From the NCBI GenBank assembly GCA_012932295.1, contig JAAONU010000001.1, forward strand, positions 59,059,693 through 59,123,692: a DNA stretch of 64,000 nucleotides. Reading direction: 5' to 3'. Shown here piece by piece: positions 38,901-50,900 of this stretch (positions are counted from its first letter, which is position 1; each line of letters starts with the position of its first letter). Source of the stretch: Cyclina sinensis. Taxonomy: Eukaryota > Mollusca > Bivalvia > Venerida > Veneridae. The notes beneath the pieces were generated by a model. That model did not search any database, was not told the origin of the DNA, and saw nothing but the letters and a program-made list of their open reading frames with translations. Position numbers and translations under genes: made by a program.

Positions 38901-41900
38901 CATTTGTCAGAAAAGTTGTTTCAATTATTTGTAGGTCCAGTTCAAATATGGGGGTCATCTAGGTTCAAAAACTAGGTCACAGAGCCCAATTATAGAAAAA
39001 CAGTGTTAATACTCTAGAGGTAACATTCCAAATAACCTGTAAATTTCTCAGAAAGGTTGTTTCTATAATTTCTATGTCAAGTTTGAATTTGAGTCTTCTG
39101 GGGTCAATTAACCAGGTCCATAACAACTTTGTTAAAAGCAGTCATACTCAGGTGAGCGATACAAGGCCATCATGACCCTCTTGTTTTATGATACTGTTTT
39201 TTAATGTTTTTGCCTTGTTGATGTTTGTTGTCTGAAGTTAAATATCATTGTCAGCAGTAGTAACAAACTTAAGGACAGTAACAAATTTTAGAAATTATTT
39301 AAGCACAGTAATTATAACCAACACACATATACATGTAGATATATCTACATGCATGTGACATCACATACTGAAAGTTGTAATTGAATTTGGCATTTTTCAG
39401 CCATTGAAGAAGGTTATACAATAGTATATTTTTGAATATTGTTAGTAACTTCCAGTTCTTTTCACAGTATACCTACGCATAATTGTATTCCTTGAAAAGA
39501 CAAAAGAGAAACGGGAAAGATGTAGCAATAAATAGATATATGAATGAGTAAAGGAATTATTTGCATCTGGCATTGTTTTAATGTAATTGGTCATACTTTT
39601 CTTCTCTATCAATCTTTTCATGTTTCTGCTAAGGCTTTGCACACTGTATGAATAATTATGCCCCTGCTTTGCACATGTTGGTCAAAACCCATCCGCCAGT
39701 CTGTCCGTTGACCAGCCTTGTCCCCAAACAATAACAAGAGAACACTCTGGCCTACAGTCCTCAGATTTAGTGGAGAGGTTGATTATGACTGGTTGATAAT
39801 CTCTATCGATTTTGAGGTCACTATGTTAAAGGTCAAGTTGATCTTCACCAGAAAAGCTTGTCTTATCAATAACTAAAGAACACTTTGGCCTGCAGTCCCA
39901 GATTTGCTGGGGAGGTTGGTCATGACTGGAAGATGACACCTATTGATTTTGAGTTCAGTAGGTAAAGATCTACAAAAAAAGTTCAATCAATGACTAGAGA
40001 ATGCTTTGGCCTACAATAATAAGATTTTGTAGGAAGGTTGGTCATGTCTGATAGATAACCCCTATTGATTTTAAGATCAGTAAGTCAAAGGTAACTGTGG
40101 TCACATTGACCTTAACCAAAAAAAAAAACCTTTCCTATTAATTGGTAGAGAACCCTTTGGCCTACAGTCATCAGATTTGGTGGGGAGGTTGGTCATGACT
40201 GGTAGATGACCCCTATTGATTTTGAGTTCAGTAGGTCTAAGGTCAAGGTCACAGTGATCTTCACCACAAAAGCTGGTCAACAGTCTTCAGATTAGGTAGT
40301 TTGGTTGGTCATGACCTGTTGATGACCCCTATTGATTTTGAGGTCAGTTAGTCAAAGGTCAGGGTCATGTTCAGAAGTCCAGGTAACATGACTAATTGGT
40401 TGTCATTAGAGGGGCATACATGTTTCACACACATCTCTGTTTATTTCATTTAACACCAATGGATGATCATGCCCAGTAACACTGACATCTGTCTTTCAGA
40501 ATTTAAAAAATGGAAATGTATGAAATAAGGACCACACAAACATACAATTTTGCTGTTTCACAAAATTTCATTACAGCAAATTTAAATGATAATGCAGAAT
40601 AAGAAAGAATCAGTTTCTAAAATTGACAAAATTCTCACTTTTACCTGAAAAGTTACTATAATGAGAAGAAGAAAAGATTTTTATTACATTTTATGGATAA
40701 TATATCAAATTGTTGGTTATTTGTATTTGTTAATTACACTAATATTATTTTTTATTATTTTGTATTTATGCATTTTACCTCTATTTCCAGATTATAGAAT
40801 GTTTACTAAACTTGAGAGCAGATGTGTTTCACAGGGTTGGAATATCTGAACGATCATGCGAAAATCCTCTCCGATACAGTCCTTACATTACATGTGATAT
40901 GTAAGTTTGTTTGTCTAGTGCTAGATAGATGAAATTTCTCAGATTGTTGGTAATTGAAAATGTATTTGAACCAATCTTGATGGCCTTGTATTTTATGTAT
41001 GTGTATTAGGTAGTTTTATCTTCAGTAGCAATAATGTGGTTGTCCTGCCTTGTTCTTCTGGTCTGTTAGCCAGAGACTATAGAGGTGAAGATCTCTGATG
41101 CAGTTGGATTTAAATTGCTAATAACCTTAATAAGATTTTTTCAAAATGTTACCCATCTCAGACCATCAAAATTTTGTAGATAAGGAATTATTTATTTTTA
41201 GATTTATTTTTTCCAGGTGTGAGAAGAGTCCCCCTAGAAGTCCTGTGTCATCCACACCAAGTGTTGGTCAGTGGTGTTTGCAGAACCATCTAGATTATAC
41301 CAGAGCATTCTTCCTCTTTATTCAGTGTCTAGAGATTGTAAGTTTTTATAACGAAAATGTTCGGTGATTAATTCCTTCAGAAAAGATATTAGTTAGATTT
41401 AATGCTTTCAGAATTCTTAAAACTACCAGATTGTTTCTTAAGCTCTTAGGACTTGAAATTATATATATCGTGTTTAGTTTAAAGTAATTATTTATATTTT
41501 CAGGAAAAAGAATGGGATGTGCTGAAAACTGTATTGGAGAACTTACCAGTATTACTTCAAAACAAAACGATCATATTATCAACAAAGAGAAATCTTGTGG
41601 ATACTTTATGCAGCAAACTTTGTGCCATGGTGAGTACTTGTATATTATTTTGATGCAGATGAATGCATCACTAGAGAAGAATGCATTTAATTAAAGCTTT
41701 TTAAACTAGCTATCTGATATTACAAGATAGCATTTAATACTTTTTTTTTCTTTTTTGCAAAATGTAAGTCATATGTGATTTGCTAAATGCAGTTCACCAA
41801 ACAACAGAGACAAGAAGAGGGCTAAATCAACTGCAAACAATTTTTTTTTTCATTTCTTGAAGTAAATATGCTCTCTGACATTCAACAGTATATGTTGTTT

Positions 41901-44900
41901 CTTTAGGTAAATGATCGACAGCTAGGATTTCCAGAGAAGTTAGTAGGAGTGCCAGCAAAATTCACAAGATCGGACTTCCATGCTTACGTCTTTCCTGTAT
42001 TGGCTTCCATGGTAACATACCATAAAGATTTGGACAGAAATAGACAGGTATGCCATTTTTTTTAAAGCAAAACATTGTATGCATTAATGCTGCTCGACTT
42101 TGTAATTACCTATAATTAACACTAAGCACATAGATTTCATTTTTTTTTAATTCAGAAGTTCTATTCATTTTGAAAATTCTCATAAAAAAAGTTTCAGCCT
42201 AAGTTGCCTTTTAAATGTCACTACTGTACTTTGTACTTTACTCAAACATCCTATTGTTAACCTATCTTTCTCAGCAATTGTATTGACATTGAAGTTCTAG
42301 TGCTCTCTCTCCTCATTATTTATCTTGTTGCAACTTCTTGTTCAAATCCTTGGTAATAATCATTTATTATATTGCAAAAATGTTGTATAAGTGTCTCATA
42401 TTTTGCATTTACTCATTTACAGAGAGAGCTGATAAAGTGTCTGGAGTTTGGTATGGTATCAAAGTGTGCAAAGCTATGTGTGAATGCTTTACGGTTGTGT
42501 ACACTGGAGATGCAGGATGTTATGATGCGATTGCTGCCCTCCGTACTGCTACAGTTGTCTAAAATCTCAGCAACAATTTTCATGGCGATTCCAGTACTAG
42601 CCTTCTTGTCCAGTAAGATATCAGTTGTCCTGTGCCTGATTTATGCTTGAGAATTCTTATGGTTCAAAGTTCAGATACTTTATTTTAGCATGAAGCAAAA
42701 TGCAGGGCTTAAAGCTTTTTGATACATTACAATACAGTATAGACACTGATAAGAAACTGAAGTTTATTCAAAGTACGTACTCCTGAACTTTAATCCTGTT
42801 AAGAAATATCAGTGTATCAGTAAATATTTTAATTACATTCAATAATCATATATGATGAATAGTTAACTTTTGTTTGGTTGTTTGAAAAAATTACTTGAAA
42901 GGCTATCCAAATGATGTGGCTAAGAGCTTCTCTGCTGAAACTGGCCATACTGTTATTGCCTATGCCAGCTATATAATAAAGGAAACATAAAGTGGCCAGA
43001 GTTTTCCTATAAAGTAAGGATAATCTTGACCAAAATTCGTAAATTATCAATGACATATACATGTAGCTTTTTTGCTCAAATCCATGTTAGAGGGTATTCC
43101 CTGGACAAGTCATTTAAAATGTTGCAGCTTGAAAAGGTCATGTGAAGTGTTGCAACAAGCCTTATTTCCTTAAAAAGGTCATGTGAATTGTTGCAAGAAG
43201 CCTTATTCCATTAAAAAGGTCATGTGAAGTGTTGCAACAAGCCTTATTTCCTTAAAAAGGTCATGTGAATTGTTGCAAGAAGCCTTATTTCCTTAAAAAG
43301 GTCATGTGAATTGTTGCAAGAAGCCTTATTCCCTTAAAAAGGTCATGTGGATTGTTGCAAGAAGTCTTATTCCCTTAAAAAGGTCATGTGAATTGTTGCA
43401 AGAAGCCTTATTCCCTTAAAAAGGTCTTGTGACTTGTTGCAAGAAGCCTTATTCCCTTTAAAAGGTCTTGTGAATTGTTGCAAGAAGCCTTATTCCCTTA
43501 AAAATGTCTTGTGAATTGTTGCAACATTCATTTTTCTCTTTAATAGGTCATCTGAATGTTGCAAAATGCTTTATTCCCTTGAAAGGGTCATGTGAATTAT
43601 GCTTCAAGCCTTATTCCCTTAAAAGATTGTGAAATGTTGCACCATTCCTGATTCCCTTGGAAAGATCATATGAATTGTTGTAACAAGCCTTATTCACTTA
43701 AAAAGGTAATGTGAATTTATTAATTTATTATTCTCATGAAAAGGTCATTTGAATGTTGCAACATTCCTAATACCCTTGGAAAGGTCATGTGAATTGTTAC
43801 CACAAGCCTTATACCCTTGAAAAGGTCATGTGAAATGTTGCAGCAAGTCTAATTCCCTTGAAAAGGTCATGTGAATTATTGCAACATGCCATATTCCCTT
43901 GAAAAGGTCAGTTAAAATGTTGCAATATTCCTTATCATGAAAAGATCATTTGAAAATTAATGTTGCAGCATTTCTTATTCCCTTGGAAAGGCCATGTGAA
44001 TTGTTGCAGCATCCTTTTTGTCATGAAAAGCTCATAGAATGTGAAATGTTGAACATTCTTTATTATCTTGAAAAGGTCATGTTATATAGAGGATATTTGT
44101 TTGTTTTTGTGGAAGATGAGAATTTATTTCATCGAGTGAACACCATATGTGATATTTTCATGAGTGGCGCAGCCACGAGTGAAAATATCAACATATGGTG
44201 TTCACGAGATGAAATAAATTCCCTCTTCCACTAAAAAACAAACAAATTTTCTTTTTATTTTATGCCAACACGTCAAAAATGGGTTTTTTTTATTACATTT
44301 TTAATCAGGGCCTTCAATAAATTCCCCATGGTGAGCCCCAAATCAGTTAATGCGTACAAAAAAAGTGCAGACAATCTCCAATACATATGATAACTTTACT
44401 TCTGCTGAAATAAACTGAATACACTTTCATCAAATAACATTTATTTTTCTCTACACAGTTTATCAATATTTATTGAATTTTAGCCATACATACTTTAATT
44501 ATAAAAGCGGATTAATACCGAGTAATATTCAATCAATTGAATTGAAAGTCGGCCATATTGGATATTGTCCATGTAAGTTATGTAAACAAATCAGACATTT
44601 TAAATAATTTATGGCGAATTTCATCATTATTCACAACTAGTTAGGCTCAGGAATTCAATATTATAACTGGATTTAACAAGGTAAATAAATTTCACTCGCT
44701 GTCAATGTCTGAAATACAGTGGATTCTCTTGTATTTACGTGGTGGGGGAATTCCTGAAGTTTCATTAAGCAGGCCATAAATAAGTAGTTCCGGCACAAAC
44801 AGTGTATTATCAAAATGGTAATTTCACTGATTCAAAACAGTGTATTATCACTTTTATCTCACTGATATTTCCCTATATTTCATTGGTAGGCATAAAATAA

Positions 44901-47900
44901 ATTTTGATACTGAATTAAGTTAATATGCATTGTAAAAAAGGTGTCCTAATTTGGAATTTATTTTCAGGTATTGTTCGACTTCCAAAGATGTATGCTAACT
45001 TTGTGGAAGATGAGTACATGAGTGTGTTTGCCATTGCTTTACCTTACACTAACCCTTTCAAGTAAGACCTGTACATTATGATGTATTATTTGTTCAGCTA
45101 GATAATTAGCTGTGCTCTGTTGATAAAAGGTTTCTTATTTATTAAAGCTACTGTCTTCTAGATTTAGGCTTCTAGATATTATTCTTTAAAATAAAAGATA
45201 AGTCAAAATACATTTCAAAAACATAATTTCATGCTTCTAGACAGCTTGAAAACAGAAGAAAAAAGTGTTGTTAGTGGCCAGATTCAAACCCATGACCTTC
45301 ATTTAGGTAAAATGCTAAGGGGATGGTGGCATACCAACATGCCAAAATAAGAGTCAGAAAATAAGTTTCAAGTTTTTGTTTCTTGATAAATCAAGCTTCT
45401 AGTTTCATTCTTTTCTGTTACAGATTCAGTCACTATACAGTATCATTGGCACATCATGTGATAGCTATATGGTTTATCAGATGTAGGTTGCCATTTCGTA
45501 AAACATTTGTACAGTTCATACAGAAGGTTTGTAGACTTTCATGTGTTCATACATGTATTTTATTGCCCTCAGAAGTTGCAGCTTTGGTGTTCTGTCCACC
45601 CAGCTGTCTGTCTTCCATGTCTGGACCATTACTCAAAGACCCTTGAAGATACAGACTTGAAACCTGGTTTCTGGGTAGATCTAAGGAGTCCTGTGCAGGA
45701 GAAACATAACTTATCATTTACATTTTTTAGTCGACAACCTTTGATTATTTTTCTGACACCTAAAGAAAAGTCTTTGTCAGCACAGACTTGAAGTAATGGA
45801 TATATCTCATAAAATAGGTGTATAGTGCACAAGATCCATAACTCCTATGGAGTCTAGGTCAACAAAAATGAAACTAAGGAAGAAAACCTGTTGAAGATGG
45901 TGTTTGTATTTTCAAGGATTGAAATAGAGAGATGATCTTATTTTCTTGCAATATGTACATTGTAGGGGTTGAAAGCTAATGTATTACAGCAGTTTGAAGA
46001 GAATGCAAGACTTGCATTACAGAATCAAAACCAGGATTCCAGTGACAGAGTAAGGTCAGGGAGTTACAGTGAGGCAGCTCTCAGAAGGTGGGTTTGGCAT
46101 TATTATGTTCCTTAATAAAGTTTTTGCGTGAGAAGTTGTAAAGATTTCAACACTACAAGAAACTTGAAATAAACTGCAGTTTTCTTTAGCTCTCAAAACA
46201 TGCTATTTTTAAGTGAAAATTAATGATACATTCAGCATAACTTCTATGTATCAAACTTAAATTGATCAAATTTCTTGTTTCCAAATGTTTTGAATTTTTA
46301 AAATTTTAGTGAAAATATTCATATTAATAAAGTTTAAGTATAAATGTAAAAGTATTGTTACAGTTCTTAAGGTCATACAACACTGAAATTTATGAGACAT
46401 AACTCGAAGTTCTAAAGCCTGTAAAAATGAACTTGTCACGTTTAATACTGACTTGAAAGAGGCTGTGACATTACCATAGAATAATGCTTCAGAGATTTTG
46501 ATAATTTTCATTAAGGGAGATAAATGATTTATACTTGCTAAGATGTCACAAAATTATAAAGGTAGTATGATTACTAAATAAGAATGCACAAACATTGCAT
46601 ACCTAAATCTTCGGGAAAATCAAGGAGTTTGGCATCCATTGAGTCGTGATTTATGTATGATTCAAAGTCTTGAACATATATTGATGGTCCCTTGAACTTC
46701 GAGTCATTGAAGTTACACAGTATCTGAAATCAGAAAAATGTGTACAGTTTTAAAATTTGAAATACATGTAGTTAGGCTTTCTTTACATGTTTTCATTTAT
46801 GCCAATTGATAAAAAGGAAGTGTAGCTGTTGTCTTGCCAATTGATGAACAGCATTATTAAACACATCTTTTACTGAACTACTGGCAGGGCATACTACAAT
46901 GCTTTGCTACTGTTTAACTGCTGTTGCTAGGCAAAAAGCTATTGGTCTTTTTCTAGGGCTAAGCTTGTTTTCTCTATGCCTGCTTAAACTTGAAGAATAT
47001 TAACTAAACCATTAACTGGGGCAGTCAGAAATTACCAGTGAAGTGTTTCATGATTCTTTTCGTGTAAATAGTCATAGATTTAGCTTCTGAAGCATCTATA
47101 AAGCATTACAGAGATGATTTAAGAAACCATGTGTTTGAGTTATGTTAAAATCACTAGACACATTACAGAAATCAGTTATATTGTATTAGTTAATCCACAT
47201 TATCTGACCATTATCTGTCACCACTGCTAAATATTGTGTAGAATAGAAAAAAATATGTCCTTTGTTGCAAGTTTCTTAAGCATTTATGTCAATTTCTTTT
47301 TCATAGTTCACATAATATCATGTAAATGTATTCTCTTTTTTTAGCTCACTTGAGCACAAAGTGCTCAGGGTGAGCTTTTCTGATCAGTCTTTGTCCGTCG
47401 TCCGTCCGTCTGTCGTCAAATTTTCCTTCAAATGACATCTCCTCTGAAACCAAAGGGCCAAATTAAATGAAACTTGCCTGGGATGTTCCTTGCATGAAGC
47501 TCTACCAAGATTGTTCAAATGGTTCTGGTCCATTGCATTTCTGGTTCACTGGAGCTAAAATTAGATTTTAAAAAGTTGGATCTTTAAAAATCTTCTTCTC
47601 CGAAACCCCAAGACCTGGACTTGAGATATTTGGTATGAAGCATCATCTAGTGGACCTCTATCAAGTTTGTTCAAATTATGACACCTGGAGTCAAAACTGT
47701 TCCCAACCTGGGGGTCAGTTGATTTTACATAGATTTATATAGGGAAAACTTAAAAATCTTCTTGTCAGAAACCACAAGGCCTAGAGTTTAGATATTTGGT
47801 GTACAGCATTGTCCAGTGGACCTTTACCAAGTTTGTTCAAATCATGGCTCCTGGGTCAAAAATGGCCCCGCCCCAGGGGTCACATGTTTTACATAGTGTT

Positions 47901-50900
47901 ATATAGGAAAAACTTTAAAAAATCTTCTTGTCAGAAACCACAAGGCTTAGACTTTAGATATTTGGTGTGCAGCATTGTCCAGTGGACCTTTACCAAGTTT
48001 GATCAAATCATGGCTCCTGGGTCAAAAATGGGCCCGCCCCAGTGGTCACATGTTTTACATAGAGTTATATAGGAAAAACTTTAAAAAATCTTCTTGTCAG
48101 AAACAGCAAGGCCTAGAGTTTAGATATTTGGTGTGTAGCATTGTCCTGTGGACCTCTACTAAGTTTGTTCAAATCATAGCCACAATGTCAAAATAGGCCC
48201 TGCCCCGGGGGTCACTTTTTTACATAGAGTTATATAGGAAAAAGTTTAAAAAGTCTTCACATCAGAAACCAAAAGGCATAGAGCTTAGATATTTTGTATG
48301 TAGCATTGTCAAGAGGACCTCTACCAGGTTTGTTCAAATCATGGCCCCTGGTTCAAAAATGGCCCCGCCCCAGTGGTCACATGTTTTACATAGAGTTATA
48401 AAGGAAAAACTTTAAAAATCTTCTTTTCAGATACCTCTAGGCCTAGAGTTAAGATATTTGGTGTACAGCATTGTCTATTAGAACTCTACCAAGTTTGTTC
48501 AAATCATAGCCCCTGGGTCAAAAAAGGCCCCGCCCCAGGGGTCACATGTTTTACATAGAGTTATATAGGAAAAGTTTTAAAAATCTTCTTGTCAGAAACC
48601 ACAAGGCCTAGAGTTTAGATATTTGGTTTGCAGCATTGTCTAGTGGACCTCTACCAAGTTTGTTCAAATCATAACCCTGGGAACAAAACTGGCCCCACCC
48701 GGGAGTGGGGGGGGTCATTTGATTTTACACAAGGATTTATATAGGGAAAACTTTAAAAATCTGCTGCTCTGAAACACCAAGGGCTATACCTTCAATTGTT
48801 CGTTGTTATGTCTCCCCCCCCCCCCCCCCCCCCCCCCCCACAACCTTGCCCTTCTGATGGAGACATATTGTTTTTGCCTTGTCCATGGGTGTATGTTTGT
48901 CTGTCTGTCTTTCACACTTCATTTCCTTTCAATAACTTGAGTACCAGTTGACCCAAAGTCTTCAAACTTCACAGGGTTATTGCCCTTATTGAGTACAAAA
49001 TATCCCTTTTTGTGTTTTGGGTCAGTAGGTCAAAGGTCAAGGTCAGAGGGACCTCTAGAGTGAAAACCTTTTCCACTCAATAACAGGATTACCATTTCAC
49101 CCAGAGCCTCCAGACTTCATAGGATGATTGCTTTTACTAAATAGAAGAACCATATTGTTTTTGGGGCTGGTATGTCAAAGGTCAGGGTCACAGGGACCTG
49201 TAGAGTGAAAACTATTTCTGCAGAGTAACTGTAGTACTATTACACCCAGAGCCTTCAAACTTTATAGGATAATTGTATTAGAAGAACCCTATTGTTTTTA
49301 GGGTCCATAGGTCAAAGGTTAAGTTCACAAGGACCTGTAGAGTGAAAACTGTTTATGCTTAGTAACTGGAGTACCATTTTACCCAGAGCCTTCAAACTTC
49401 ATAGGATAATTTTCTTTACTCAGTAAAAGAACCCAATCATTTTTGGGGTCAGTAGTCAAAAGTCAAGGTCACAGGGACCTGTAGAGTGAAAACTATTTCT
49501 TCTCAGTAACTGGAGTATCATTACACCTAGAACCTTCAAACTTAATAGGGTAATTATATTAGAAGAACCCTATTGGTTTTGGGGTCTGTAGGTCAAAGGT
49601 CAAAGTCACTGGGACCTGTAGAGTAAAACTATTTCTGCTCAAAAATTTGAGTACCATTACACCCAGAGTCTTCAAACTTATTGCAAACTTATTCAAACTT
49701 GCACTCATAAAAACCAATAACGATATTTGTAACATGAGCAATGAGACTCAGGTGAGCGATTTAGGGCCAGCATGGCCCTCTTGTTTTTGGTTACAAGCTA
49801 TTGAATTAAGACTTTTTACTTTTGGTAAATGTAATAACCTGTACAAGCTATTGAATATAGAATCTGTTATAGGCTGTAAGTGTTGAAAAGTGTTGCAAGC
49901 TATTAATGTAAGAATTTGTTACAGGCTTAGACAAGGGTAAAGTATTTTGGAATTTTGATGCATAGCTATAGGCTAGTTTATTTGTGGTGTTGTTGCACAT
50001 GTATTTGTGATTTGTCTGAGATGGGTAAGAAATGACCCTTGCAAAACCTTGGGACAAATAATGGTTCAGCTTTTAATTTCATATGGCAGAGGTTATGTTG
50101 TGAGTAATGCAAGAAATGAATCTGGATTTTGTAACAACCTGGGAGCATATTTTTGTTTTGTTTTTGGCCATAGCTGTAATGACTGCTGTAGGATAATAGC
50201 AGAATAATGGTATGAATAATAACATGGACTGGTTTTTATGAACTAGGCAATCCAGTTTTGCAACAGTAAAAGAAAAGCATTATAATGGACTGATATTTGA
50301 ATGTGAAAACTTGTATATTGCTGTGGCATACAGTGAGAGTGAGTTTTTGGGAGAAGGATTAGCTTTTTATTTTGGTTTTGAAACCAGAATGAGATTTGTT
50401 GCTACATTTGTTTCCATATGATATTTATGTGTGGCGTGAAATTTGTATTTGGCAGGCTGCTTTCCTATTATTATAGTTTGCTTATTTCATTTCCTTTTTT
50501 CTTTTTTCATATAATTTATTATGCTTTTATAATGTGTGTGTTTCATATCCGTATCTTAATTTATAGCCTTTTGTCTATCTTTACTGTACTGAACTTGACC
50601 ATTTCTGTAGTCAAGTGGTTAAAATCACCAGTTTCAAATCACTTTACCTCTGTCTGATAGATAGTTATGGGTTTGAGGCCCACTATCATGAGAAAATTAG
50701 CACTTTCTTACTGAGAATAGGAGTCTAGTCTAATACCAGTCCTTCCCAGGAATGAAGGTAAGGAAAACTGCCAGCCTGATATGACTGACTGTAAGACGAA
50801 ATTAATTCAGGTAGGAAGTTTACTATAAAAGCTGGCTGCAGGTTAGAACCTGAAGTCAGCCTGTTCTACTCACACCTGGGCAAATGTATCTGTCTTAGCA

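Noticed and set aside
42421..42430. A possible missing AG at the exon 22 acceptor
   Set aside because: On rereading, the run is ACAGAGAGAGCT and the first AG gives the correct frame, so the site is normal.
42338..42562. Frame reading [13 protein letters not shown] over TSC2 exon 22
   Set aside because: An alternative frame over the conserved exon; the [10 protein letters not shown] frame matches tuberin.
37376..49790. Regularly spaced repeats considered as a CRISPR-like array
   Set aside because: Units are contiguous and degenerate, without unique spacers, and the DNA is eukaryotic with introns; they are minisatellite cores.
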